Origin: Methanobrevibacter smithii ATCC 35061
GTDB taxonomy: Archaea; Methanobacteriota; Methanobacteria; Methanobacteriales; Methanobacteriaceae
Direction: 5' to 3'
Length of the DNA: 64,000 bases
NCBI RefSeq assembly: GCF_000016525.1
Contig: NC_009515.1
Coordinates: 397,001 to 461,000, forward strand
The notes under the pieces were generated by a model. The model was not told the DNA's origin, ran no database searches, and saw nothing but the letters and a program-made list of their open reading frames with translations. This document shows positions 46,597 to 55,198 of the stretch, one piece after another. The position numbers and the translations under genes were made by a program. Within the stretch, counting starts at the first letter, position 1. Each line of letters opens with the position of its first letter.

Positions 46597-47004
46597 TTAG
46601 AATTTTTCAAATTCTGTTTGTGCTTTAGGCTCACTTTGTTTTGGAATTTGAGATTGTTGATTAGGAGAAATGGCTTCAGACACTGGTGGTTCATGTCTTA
46701 CTTTTTTCATATCTCTTGGATTAATCAACATTATATCGCCAATAGCTTGAACTTTATCAAAATCAATAGTTAATAAATCATTTTTAAAAGATCTTACATC
46801 ATGTTCTTCTTCTGGAGCAACCTGAAAACTTCTTTTCATAAGGTCTCTGAAACCTACTTGTTTTTTTTCAGGTTCAATAGCCCTTACTTGCAATTTAGAA
46901 ATTGTACCTAATCTAATATTAAGAATTACATCAGCCACTCTTCCGACATAGTGTCCTGTTACTGTATAAATATCTAATTCTTTTAAACTTGAAACTTCCA
47001 CCAT
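46597..47004 (-). CDS. PRC-barrel domain protein
   Basis: 135 residues from the ATG at 47004; the frame opens at a GTG at 47016, but GTGGTG there is likely the ribosome binding site. Residues ~1-85 form a PRC-barrel (ELDIYTVTGHYVGRVADVIL and GDIMLINPRDM), a small beta-barrel used in RNA processing and other roles. The C-terminus is a Gln/Pro/Ser-rich flexible tail. Common in methanogens; its partner is unknown. Confidence 0.8.
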   Translation of the reverse strand: MVEVSSLKELDIYTVTGHYVGRVADVILNIRLGTISKLQVRAIEPEKKQVGFRDLMKRSFQVAPEEEHDVRSFKNDLLTIDFDKVQAIGDIMLINPRDMKKVRHEPPVSEAISPNQQSQIPKQSEPKAQTEFEKF

Positions 47005-47206
47005 TTGATACACCACAATATGTAATCTAATTCGTGTTATACTTAAAGTAAATTAATAACTTTAACTTATTTTAAATTTATTTACTTGTTAATATAAATA
47101 GTTTATGATGTAACAAATTTTTAAGCAAAATAAGGCCTAAAACAAGGAAAAATATAAGAATATATTAAAATAAATATTTTAAAGAGAATACAAAGGAGAC
47201 TATAAA

Positions 47207-47929
47207 TTGTGGGACACAAGTAAAGATTATAGAATTTTAGTAGCAAACCATGCAAGAGAACAATATTTGAATATTATCCAAACTGCATCATTTAGAGGAA
47301 ACTGGAATAAAAAATTAGCTATTGAAACAGCAAAAAACATGAACAGTGATTTCCAATCATTGAGTTACTCTTATCTTGAAGGAGATGATTTAGTTAACTC
47401 TCCAGATGTTGCAGCAATAATTGAAAAAGGAGAAAAAATTGTTGAATGTTTAGGTGGAGACGGATGGAACAAATCTTTTATAAGCAATGCTCCTAAAGAG
47501 GATAAGGAAAAAACAATTGAAAATGTAGCTAAAGTAAGATTCTTTATAGACTCTGTTTTAGGCCTTAAAGACCGTTTAGCCCTAGGTCCCATCAATGATC
47601 CGATTATTGGAATTGATATAAAAGTTGGAGAAATAATGAGTGTTACAAAACATCCAAATGCAGATTCCTTAATGATATGTAATGTTAATTTAGGAAAAAG
47701 GGCCATAACTGTAGTTACAAATGATTTAAATGTAAAAGAAGGAAACAGTGTTGGCGTGTCATTACTTCCGCCACAGTCATTTATGGAAACAACCAGTGAA
47801 GGAATGTTTCTTGGAATGGACGGAAATATCTTAAAAGAAGTTGAAGGAAATCTCGGAGAAATGCCAAAAGGAATTCCTATGGATTCCCTTAATGAAACAC
47901 GTAATCTGGTAGAAGCCTTTCTAAAATAG
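47207..47929 (+). CDS. tRNA-binding (EMAP/Trbp111-like) domain protein
   Basis: 240 residues starting at a TTG with AAAGGAG upstream. The C-terminal ~110 residues form an OB-fold tRNA-binding domain: DIKVGEIMSVTKHPNADSLM, ITVVTNDLNVKEGNSVGVSL and FLGMDGNILKEVEG. The N-terminal helical domain (about 1-125) is not recognised. Such domains bind structured RNA and appear alone or fused to aminoacyl-tRNA synthetases, so a tRNA-related accessory role is likely. It converges with the aldehyde dehydrogenase gene, one base apart. Confidence 0.8.
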   Translation: MWDTSKDYRILVANHAREQYLNIIQTASFRGNWNKKLAIETAKNMNSDFQSLSYSYLEGDDLVNSPDVAAIIEKGEKIVECLGGDGWNKSFISNAPKEDKEKTIENVAKVRFFIDSVLGLKDRLALGPINDPIIGIDIKVGEIMSVTKHPNADSLMICNVNLGKRAITVVTNDLNVKEGNSVGVSLLPPQSFMETTSEGMFLGMDGNILKEVEGNLGEMPKGIPMDSLNETRNLVEAFLK

Positions 47930-47930
47930 G

Positions 47931-49343
47931 CTACCTTAAATTTAATCCTATTAATTTTTCCTTAGTCATTTCTTCTACTGCATATTTTACTCCTTCTTTT
48001 CCTGTTCCACTATTTTTAAATCCTCCGAAAGGCATGTTATCAGTTCTGAATGTAGATTGTTTATTTACAAAAACCGTACCTGCCTCAATTTCATTTGCAC
48101 ACCTTAATCCATCTCTAAAGTTTTCAGTAAATACTCCTGCCTGAAGACCATATTCTGTATCATTAGCTACTTTAATAGCTTCATCAGTTGATTTTACTTT
48201 TATAATCGGTGCAACTGGACCGAATGTTTCATTTACAACAACATCCATATCCGGAGTGACATTATCCAGTACTGTAGCTTCGTAAAATGCACCGTCTCTT
48301 TTTCCACCAGTCAGTATTTTGGCACCTGCCTTAACTGCATTATTAACTGTTTCTTCAACCATGCGAGCAGCATCTTCATCAATAAGTGTTCCCAATACTG
48401 TGTTTTTATCCATAGGATCACCCATTTTGATTTTTTTAGTTTCCCTAACCAATTTTTGCGTAAACTCATCAGCTATTGACTCATCAACAATAATCCTTTT
48501 AACGCCCATACATACCTGTCCGGCATTTAAATAAGCACCATTCATTACTCCGTTAACTGCCCTGTCAATATCCGCATCCTTTAGAACAACAAGAGGATCA
48601 TTACCTCCCAATTCCAAAGTAACTTTTTTCATTCCCGCTCTTGAAGCTATAAGCAGTCCGGTAGCTACACTTCCAGTAAATGAAATTTTATCTACTTTAG
48701 GAGATGTTACCAGTGCATCACCTACTTCTGAACCATATCCTGTTACAGTATTGATAACGCCATCTGGAAACTCCTCATTTACAAGTTCTGCAAATTTCAT
48801 AACTGTCAATGGTGCATTTATTGGAGGTTTTATAATTACAGTATTTTTACATGCAATAGCAGGAGCTATTTTATGAATTGATAAATTTAGGGGATAATTA
48901 AATGGAGTTATAGCTGCTACAACACCTAATGGAACCCTTTGAGTAAATGCAAAAAAACCTTTACCGTTTATCCCACCATCCAGCGGAACTGTTTCACCAT
49001 AAATTCTTTTAGCTTCTTCTGCTGAAAGTTTTAATGTTTCAATTGAACGGTTAACTTCAACAACAGACTCATTAATAGGTTTACCTACCTCTTTTGTAAG
49101 CAATTCAGCCAATTCATCTTTGTTATCTTTTAATTTTTCGTAAACTGCATATAATTTATTTGAAATTTTAAATGCAGACATTTCCTGAATAGAATCTTTA
49201 GCATTAACTGCAGCATCAATAGCCAAATCCACATTATTTAAATGGGAAACAGGAACTGTATCTATAACTTCCCCATTGTATGGATTTTTAACTTCCGCCA
49301 AATCATCAGCTGAAATATGTTTACCATTTATTAACATATCCAT
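47931..49343 (-). CDS. Aldehyde dehydrogenase (lactaldehyde/non-phosphorylating GAPDH type)
   Basis: 470 residues. NAD(P)-binding and catalytic features are FNYPLNLSIHKIAPAIA, the Glu motif TLELGGNDPLVVL near 250 and the Cys motif YLNAGQVCMGVKRIIV near 285. The C-terminal MPFGGFKNSGTGKEG is conserved. The closest type I recall is the archaeal lactaldehyde dehydrogenase proposed to supply lactate for coenzyme F420, with non-phosphorylating GAPDH as the alternative. The start has a clear AAGGTGAT. No F420 gene is adjacent. Confidence 0.85.
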   Translation of the reverse strand: MDMLINGKHISADDLAEVKNPYNGEVIDTVPVSHLNNVDLAIDAAVNAKDSIQEMSAFKISNKLYAVYEKLKDNKDELAELLTKEVGKPINESVVEVNRSIETLKLSAEEAKRIYGETVPLDGGINGKGFFAFTQRVPLGVVAAITPFNYPLNLSIHKIAPAIACKNTVIIKPPINAPLTVMKFAELVNEEFPDGVINTVTGYGSEVGDALVTSPKVDKISFTGSVATGLLIASRAGMKKVTLELGGNDPLVVLKDADIDRAVNGVMNGAYLNAGQVCMGVKRIIVDESIADEFTQKLVRETKKIKMGDPMDKNTVLGTLIDEDAARMVEETVNNAVKAGAKILTGGKRDGAFYEATVLDNVTPDMDVVVNETFGPVAPIIKVKSTDEAIKVANDTEYGLQAGVFTENFRDGLRCANEIEAGTVFVNKQSTFRTDNMPFGGFKNSGTGKEGVKYAVEEMTKEKLIGLNLR

Positions 49344-49413
49344 TTTATCACCTTATTTAATTATATTAAAAAAACATATATTTAAAGTAATTAACTGAAC
49401 AAATATTAATATT

Positions 49414-50016
49414 ATGGAAACTGCTAGATTTGAAACATTTGCTGATGCAATAATTGCAATAGCTATGACTGTACTTGTTCTAAAACTGCCCCAACCAGAA
49501 AGTGCAACAATTGCTGCTTTTTGGGCGTTGAAAACTTATTATCTTGCTTATTTCATCAGTTTTTTAACATTGTTCAACATATGGTACAGCAACCACAACC
49601 TATTCCAGATTGTAGAAAATATTGACAATACTGCAGTAATACTGAATGGAATCCTGATTTTTGAAATAACATTGATCCCCTATTTTACATTATGGTTAAC
49701 ACAGGATGCATATTCAATAGCTAGTGAAACCAGCTTTGGATTACTGTTTATTGGAATAAATATTGCATGTAACTTATCAGTTAGGGCTGTTCATAAAAGC
49801 GACCCCTATAATGACAAATTAATAAAAGCAGATTATGACAATCTATATGCATTAATCCCATTAACTGTAATTCTGATTGGTTTTGTATTAACTTACAGTG
49901 TTTTTATTCCAGGAATTTATATCAGCTGTTTAATTGCAGTTATAATGTGGATAGCTATAGCCAGAATACATAGAAAAGGTGTTGAAAAATGGAAAGTGAA
50001 AGATTTGAAGCATTAA
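49414..50016 (+). CDS. TMEM175-family membrane protein (first of pair)
   Basis: 200 residues with six membrane helices. The first helix carries RFETFADAIIAIAMTVLVL, the RxxxFxDAxxxxxxT pattern of the prokaryotic TMEM175 (DUF1211) family, whose studied members are tetrameric K+ channels. HNLF near residue 67 is a further family mark. No ribosome binding site precedes the ATG, and a TATA-like box about 30 bases upstream suggests a short or absent leader. The next gene starts inside its last 28 bases. Confidence 0.85.
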   Translation: METARFETFADAIIAIAMTVLVLKLPQPESATIAAFWALKTYYLAYFISFLTLFNIWYSNHNLFQIVENIDNTAVILNGILIFEITLIPYFTLWLTQDAYSIASETSFGLLFIGINIACNLSVRAVHKSDPYNDKLIKADYDNLYALIPLTVILIGFVLTYSVFIPGIYISCLIAVIMWIAIARIHRKGVEKWKVKDLKH

Positions 50017-50552
50017 TTGATGCAATTCTTGCAATCATAATAACAATAATTGTTTTAGAAATTCCAACACCTGCAAACGGCAGCTGGCAAGCTTTAGGAG
50101 AACTGCATCTGGAATTTATTGTTTATTTAATCAGTTTCATAGTTTGTTTTAACTACTGGAACTATCACAACAACTTATTCAGCATCGTAAACTATATTGA
50201 TTATAAAGTCATCTGGTCAAGTGGACTTTCAATATTTATATTGTCCCTGCTTCCTTATCTGACAAGTTTTGTAGCTAATAACTTCCATTCATTCTTTGCT
50301 CAGTCAATATATGGACTGGATTTCCTATTAGTTAATTTAATTTACATCTATACTTCAGAAAGTCTAAAAAATGCAGATAAAGGAAATATTGCTCTGCAAG
50401 TAGCACTAGATAAGAATTATGAATTTATAGCAACAATAGTTACCATCATAATCGGATATGTAATTGGTTATTTCTTCTATCCTCCAGCAATAATTGCTTC
50501 CTGTTTAGTTGCAATAATTATCATATGGTCCATGCCATACATAACTAAGTAA
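49989..50552 (+). CDS. TMEM175-family membrane protein (second of pair)
   Basis: 187 residues, six helices, opening with MESERFEALIDAILAIIITI, the same pattern as its neighbour but with Leu-Ile in place of Thr-Phe around the conserved site. NLFSIVNYID near 58 matches the first gene. The 28-base overlap means the two are coupled and likely made together, so a mixed channel is possible. It overlaps the 3' end of the convergent pilin gene by eight bases. Confidence 0.82.
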   Translation: MESERFEALIDAILAIIITIIVLEIPTPANGSWQALGELHLEFIVYLISFIVCFNYWNYHNNLFSIVNYIDYKVIWSSGLSIFILSLLPYLTSFVANNFHSFFAQSIYGLDFLLVNLIYIYTSESLKNADKGNIALQVALDKNYEFIATIVTIIIGYVIGYFFYPPAIIASCLVAIIIIWSMPYITK

Positions 50553-50730
50553 AATATTTTGATAAAGAATCTAACTTATTATTAAAGTTAGAAACTTCTT
50601 CACCTTTAATTTCACCAGACAGGCCAGTGATATAATTCCTGTAAAACATTAAAGTCAATAAAACAACCACTATAATCCCGCCAATCAATAAAATAAATTC
50701 TGCTGAAGTCTGACCTTTATTATCCAACAT
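50545..50730 (-). CDS. Class III signal-peptide (type IV pilin-like) protein
   Basis: 61 residues. The N-terminus MLDNKGQTSAEFILLIGG carries Q7-T-S-A-E-F, the class III signal-peptide motif cleaved by EppA before the Gln, followed by the hydrophobic assembly helix. The remaining ~30 residues are soluble. Such small pilins make up archaeal surface pili. It starts behind AGGTGAT, eight bases after the TadC-like gene, so both are one unit. Confidence 0.85.
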   Translation of the reverse strand: MLDNKGQTSAEFILLIGGIIVVVLLTLMFYRNYITGLSGEIKGEEVSNFNNKLDSLSKYFT

Positions 50731-50738
50731 ATTATCAC

Positions 50739-51659
50739 CTAACTTAAAAACATAGCACCTGCAAAATTGGAAATCAGATAAAATATCCCATAAGAAACCA
50801 GAGCCAACGGTACAGAAAACTTGATTCCCTTTTTAACATTCCCATACATTATTATGCTTACTATCAAACCAACCAAAACCGAATGAATTACCAGATAAAT
50901 CTGTCCTGCAAATGGCGCTGCCAAAATTAACTGTGTCTGCTTCCCAAAGCTTTGCATAAACTGGGAGTAAACACTAACCATCCCTAAAGCAAAAGGACTG
51001 GCTATTACTGCAGAAATTATTAAAAACATAACTGCCATCATAACAGAAGATTTTCTTTCGCGTTTTAGAGCCAGCATATCCCTTAAATTATTTGAAACAT
51101 CAAAAATGACATTGGCAATACTTGATCCGCTTTTACGGCTTCCCAATATTATTGTAAAAATCCTCTCAAGTTCTTTTGACTTTAATCTTTGAGCCATAGC
51201 CATCCATGCATCATCAAAGTTTCGCCCAACTTTAATCTCAGCAATTGCCCGTCTTGTTTCATCATATAAAGGCCCTTCACCATATTTGGACATATCTTCC
51301 ATTGCATTTTCAAAACTTAAACCAACTTTTAACATAGCTGAAAGCTGTCTTAAAAAGTCAGGAGCTGATTTTTCAATTTCTGCTGCCCTTTTTTCCTGTT
51401 TTATAAAAACATAAGTGGCAACAAAAGGAATTATTAACAAAGGTAAAAATAAAGACAAATCAGAAATTTTAAAAAATACAATAAATATTCCAATTACAAT
51501 ATCTGCAAATAAAATAAAAAATATTAAAATAGCTAAAAATTTAGATGCAACTATCCCAATGTCTCCGCTTAGCAAAAATTCCTGGACTTTGGATAATTGC
51601 TCTTCAGAAAGTTTATTTTCTAAAAATAAAGATAATGAATAAATAATTTTAGATTCCAT
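50739..51659 (-). CDS. Type II/IV secretion F-domain membrane protein (TadC/FlaJ-like)
   Basis: 306 residues with membrane segments near 40-60, 68-84, 205-225 and 240-300. The central cytoplasmic region has the T2SSF signature FLRQLSAMLKVGLSFENAM and the later GSRKSGSSIANVIFDV. It is the platform on which the pilus assembly ATPase acts. The pilin follows directly. No assembly ATPase or EppA peptidase gene lies within the window, so those must be elsewhere. Confidence 0.85.
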   Translation of the reverse strand: MESKIIYSLSLFLENKLSEEQLSKVQEFLLSGDIGIVASKFLAILIFFILFADIVIGIFIVFFKISDLSLFLPLLIIPFVATYVFIKQEKRAAEIEKSAPDFLRQLSAMLKVGLSFENAMEDMSKYGEGPLYDETRRAIAEIKVGRNFDDAWMAMAQRLKSKELERIFTIILGSRKSGSSIANVIFDVSNNLRDMLALKRERKSSVMMAVMFLIISAVIASPFALGMVSVYSQFMQSFGKQTQLILAAPFAGQIYLVIHSVLVGLIVSIIMYGNVKKGIKFSVPLALVSYGIFYLISNFAGAMFLS

Positions 51660-51723
51660 AGATTAAAATACAACTTTAAAATATATAAAATCTCAGTTGT
51701 AAATTAAATCAATTTTTGAAAAC

Positions 51724-52752
51724 TTATTCAATAATTAAAGGTAAATCACCAATTATTCTTCCTTTATTTTTTTCAATAGCTATTGTATCTTCAAGTCTGA
51801 CACCAAAATTATCTTCCAGATAAATTCCTGGTTCAACTGTAATAACCATGCCCTTCTCAATTACTGTTTTGTCCTTAGTTGAAAATGTAGGTATTTCATG
51901 AATATCCAAACCTACACTATGGCCTGTTGAGTGAATGTAATTATCACCATAACCATATTCACTTATAATATCACGAGCCACCTTATCAATTTCACAGCAT
52001 TTAAGACCTGGTTTAATTGCTTTTATAGCCTTATCATGAGCTTCTGCTACAATATCACAAATTTCATTTTGTTTTTCTGTATACACAATAGTTCTTGTAT
52101 TATCTGAACAGTACCCATGATATTTTGCTCCCCAGTCAATCAATATTGGTTTTTCCAACTGTTTATCCTGAGGTGTTGCATGAGGCAGACTTGAATTTGA
52201 ACCGCTTGTTACAATAGTATCAAAAGAACTGCCATTCGCACCATATTTTCTCATTAAGTTGTCCAATTCCAGAGCAACAATATTTTCAGGATTTGTATTG
52301 TTTAAAATATCCAAATCAACAAATGCTTTTTGAGCAATCTGTGTTGCTTTTTGGATTTTATCTATTTCATCAGCTGTTTTAATTTGTCTTTGAGCATCAA
52401 TAAATGTTTCAGATTTTATATTGAAAGAATCTTTGAATTTTTCATATGTACTGTAAACCAAACTCGGTTCAATAGCCAAATTGGAAATTCCTTCCTTTTT
52501 AAGCTCTCCAAGCATGTCTGAAAATGAAGTAAATTCTTTAACTTCAATTGTTGATGTTTTATTAGCTATCTCCATATCCATTTTTGATGCATAAATAATT
52601 GGATCTTCTTTTATAACACAAAAAGCAAAACTAGTAGGTCTGTAATTTGAAATATAGTGAATATTTGTAAATTGTGCAAGCAAATAACCCTGATACTCCT
52701 TTTTTTCCATGTCTTTTAAAATATTGTTAATATGAAATTCATTTATTTCCAT
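51724..52752 (-). CDS. M24 metallopeptidase (Xaa-Pro aminopeptidase-like)
   Basis: 342 residues from the ATG at 52752, which follows AAAGGTGT; the frame is open slightly further. An N-terminal creatinase-like domain (1-125) precedes the pita-bread catalytic domain. Metal ligands are visible: the Asp pair in LIDWGAKYHGYCSDNTRT, His in HSTGHSVGLDIHE, and Glu residues in TVEPGIYLE and VRLEDTIAI. It removes an N-terminal residue before proline in the cytoplasm. Monocistronic. Confidence 0.92.
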   Translation of the reverse strand: MEINEFHINNILKDMEKKEYQGYLLAQFTNIHYISNYRPTSFAFCVIKEDPIIYASKMDMEIANKTSTIEVKEFTSFSDMLGELKKEGISNLAIEPSLVYSTYEKFKDSFNIKSETFIDAQRQIKTADEIDKIQKATQIAQKAFVDLDILNNTNPENIVALELDNLMRKYGANGSSFDTIVTSGSNSSLPHATPQDKQLEKPILIDWGAKYHGYCSDNTRTIVYTEKQNEICDIVAEAHDKAIKAIKPGLKCCEIDKVARDIISEYGYGDNYIHSTGHSVGLDIHEIPTFSTKDKTVIEKGMVITVEPGIYLEDNFGVRLEDTIAIEKNKGRIIGDLPLIIE

Positions 52753-52879
52753 TTTTACACCTTTCATCAATAAACATTATATTTTTCTGGTTTTAATATC
52801 TTTCAAAATATTGGAACAACAGTCATATATAATTTTTATTTTAAAATTATTAAATAGCATTTAATCTAAACACAGGATA

Positions 52880-53035
52880 AAAATACTTAATGAAAAAGAA
52901 GACTGTTTTTATTTCAAATGCTTCAGTTAATAAGATTAGCAAAACTGCGGCAATATTTGACTTGAGCAGGCAATAACTAATAATAACAAATGACAGGTCC
53001 AGTTTTACAGGAGTTCCTTTACCCTAGGTGATTCT
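52880..53035 (+). other. Intergenic stretch with possible coding remnants
   Basis: A short frame from an ATG at 52890 reads MKKKTVFISNASVNKISKTA and stops after 28 codons; another from about 52991 gives 12 codons. Neither has a strong ribosome binding site. They may be debris of a lost gene, or chance. The GGTGAT site of the next gene ends the region. Confidence 0.25.
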
Positions 53036-53788
53036 ATGTTAAAATTATTTAATTTATTTAATATTGATGAGAAATATTTTGCAGATAAAAAAACCGTGAA
53101 AAAAAGATTTATAAAATTATTCGGAGGATTTTTATTAATAGCAATTCTAATATCACCATTTACATGGATTGGATTTTTATTTTTCTTGTTATTATTATTT
53201 GCATTAGGAGGAATATTCTTAATAGAATATTATAGTGATGAATTAGATGAAAAATATCACTTATACAATTTTAACAATTTTAGAAGATATTCTTATCAAA
53301 TATTTGCGTTTACTATTTTAGGATTTTCAACCACATCTTTATCTGTGCTTATGATGTGTTTGTGTGCTGAAGTAAATATTATAAAATCCATTTTAATAGC
53401 AATAATATTTGCACTGCCCTTTTTAGGAATCGGCCTTAAATTTAAAACATTTAACGATTCCAGCCTAGAAGAAAATGGAGAAATTGTTTATGATGCAGGC
53501 TACGAACCTAACTACTATTGGCCAGTACTGACTATCTGCTGCTATTTAGGATACACACAATGCCTCTACGAAACATCCCCAATAAACATAATAGGACTAC
53601 TAATATCCACAACAGCATGCTTCATATGGCTAATATACCCAAACAAAATCAACAAATACCTGCCATTTGAAAACAGGACAAAAAAAGGAGAAGCAATATA
53701 TTTAGCAATAGCATTAATCATATTCTTCATATTACTCCACCAATTTACTACAATCCCATTTACAGAAATTACAGGAATTACTAATTAA
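53036..53788 (+). CDS. Large polytopic membrane protein, tandem family copy 1
   Basis: 250 residues with six or seven hydrophobic segments, behind AGGTGATTCT. Family-specific motifs: GIGLKFKTFNDSSLEENGE, AGYEPNYYWPVLTICCYLGY, and PFENRTKKGEAIYLAIALI near the C-terminus. I do not recognise the family. The last two-thirds are nearly identical, in protein and DNA, to the gene at 55199, and related more distantly to the gene at 54214. Unlike those copies it lacks a small partner gene directly downstream. Function unknown. Confidence 0.7.
   Translation: MLKLFNLFNIDEKYFADKKTVKKRFIKLFGGFLLIAILISPFTWIGFLFFLLLLFALGGIFLIEYYSDELDEKYHLYNFNNFRRYSYQIFAFTILGFSTTSLSVLMMCLCAEVNIIKSILIAIIFALPFLGIGLKFKTFNDSSLEENGEIVYDAGYEPNYYWPVLTICCYLGYTQCLYETSPINIIGLLISTTACFIWLIYPNKINKYLPFENRTKKGEAIYLAIALIIFFILLHQFTTIPFTEITGITN
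53498..53578 (+). repeat. 81-base perfect direct repeat, copy 1
   Basis: Identical to 55667-55747. It encodes GYEPNYYWPVLTICCYLGYT and a few more residues, and is the longest identical block I found between the two genes. Confidence 0.9.
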
Positions 53789-54213
53789 AAAAAATAACTA
53801 GTAATCAACAAATCATGTTAAAAATAGGAAAATATTCAAAATAATAACAATCAAATAACAACTATTTATTATAACTCGTTGAAAATTTAGATAAAAATTA
53901 TATATATTTATTTAAAATTATTATATATAGTACATTATTTGAAAAAACTGAGAAAATAAATACCGGAATATTAATTGATGCACAAGCAGGATTTAACACA
54001 ATACAGACCTGCATAATGAATGAAAAATGAGTTAAACTGTTTCAACAGTTATCGCAGTGAGTTTTGGTCTAATGGGTCTTGGTTTAAACTGTCTATCAAC
54101 AGATACTCTCCGACATCCAATATGGAGTAATTTTAATAAAGCAGTGAAAAAAACTACTGCCAATTATTTATTTGAAATTGCAGAAGTTCCAGTTTATTAA
54201 GAAGGGTGTTAAT
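53789..54213 (+). pseudogene. Gap with probable gene remnant
   Basis: After TATA-like sequence near 53925, one frame reads EKINTGILIDAQAGFNTIQT to a TGA at about 54028. A shifted frame then reads TVSTVIAVSFGLMGLGLNCL and on to KKTTANYLFEIAEVPVY, ending at a TAA near 54199. The two pieces together look like one former gene with a frameshift and a membrane segment. The family is not recognised. It occupies the place where a small partner gene would be expected. Confidence 0.35.
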
Positions 54214-54933
54214 ATGAATAAATTTAATAAAATGTTAGATGACAATATGTTTTTTAGAAAATCATTTCTTAAAAAAGCAGCATTTTGGATGTATGCATTA
54301 TTTTTTATGGCAATGCTCTTAATTTTTAAATGGCATTGGTTAACCGCATACTTCATGATAATATATATTTCATTAACCATTGGTCCAGTGTTATTTTTCT
54401 ATTATCAAAGAGAAATTTACAAAAAACATGATTGGAAACAGTATATAACATTCTATCCAATAGAACGCTTTATGACTTTATGTTTTACTCCATCAACATT
54501 AGGAGTGTTTTTAATTGCATATTTATGTTGTTTCAATAAAATAAATGCATTTGTTTTAGCAATTATCTTTGTTTTACCTATGCTGGGAATCGGCTTAAGA
54601 CCAAATTGTTTCAATGACAAAAGCAGAAATAACAACTCATTAGGTTATAGGCCATTTATCTATCTTGGATTAAGTATGTTACTATGTTATATTGGTTTTC
54701 CACAAGTAATTTTCGAACACAATGTTATTAATCAAACAATATTATGTGCAATAACCTGTTTGGGATTTTTAGCTTTAATTTTCCCAGATAAAGGAAGTAA
54801 TTTATTAAGATTTAATAATAAAACCGAAAAAGGATTCTTATTATATATTATACTAATATTTATTGTATTTTTCATTGTGTTCCATTTTACAAATTCAGGA
54901 TTTTACTTAAAAATTTATTTAAACACATGGTGA
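54214..54933 (+). CDS. Large polytopic membrane protein, tandem family copy 2 (divergent)
   Basis: 239 residues from the ATG at 54214, which follows AAGGGTGT; an earlier in-frame start at 54172 lacks support. About six hydrophobic segments. It shares the family pattern AIIFVLPMLGIGLRPNCFND and the late FPDKGSNLLRFNNKTEKG with copies 1 and 3, but little else, so it diverged long ago. A small hydrophobic gene follows six bases later. Function unknown. Confidence 0.7.
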   Translation: MNKFNKMLDDNMFFRKSFLKKAAFWMYALFFMAMLLIFKWHWLTAYFMIIYISLTIGPVLFFYYQREIYKKHDWKQYITFYPIERFMTLCFTPSTLGVFLIAYLCCFNKINAFVLAIIFVLPMLGIGLRPNCFNDKSRNNNSLGYRPFIYLGLSMLLCYIGFPQVIFEHNVINQTILCAITCLGFLALIFPDKGSNLLRFNNKTEKGFLLYIILIFIVFFIVFHFTNSGFYLKIYLNTW

Positions 54934-54939
54934 ATTAAT

Positions 54940-55176
54940 ATGAACAAAAATTTTAAAAATTACATTACAATAGGAGTGCCATTTGTAATTTTTGTAGTGC
55001 ATAGCTTTTTAAACACTTATCTATGGATTATTTTTTCAATGATTGGATTAATAATAACTTATGCTTATTACAAGCAATCAAAAGAAAACAAATACTTAAA
55101 ATATGCTATGAGATTATACATGCTAAATTTTGTTTTTATAATCCTCAGATTACTAATCAGGTATTTAATGACTTAA
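54940..55176 (+). CDS. Small hydrophobic partner protein, copy A
   Basis: 78 residues, two or three hydrophobic segments, behind GGTGAAT. The C-terminal half (ITYAYYKQSKENKYLKYAM, then LYMLNFVFIIL) matches the small gene at 55975 position for position. It follows copy 2 by six bases and precedes copy 3 by 22 bases, so large and small genes alternate. A shared complex in the membrane is a reasonable inference. Confidence 0.65.
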   Translation: MNKNFKNYITIGVPFVIFVVHSFLNTYLWIIFSMIGLIITYAYYKQSKENKYLKYAMRLYMLNFVFIILRLLIRYLMT

Positions 55177-55198
55177 AATAACGATAGAGGAATAAATA

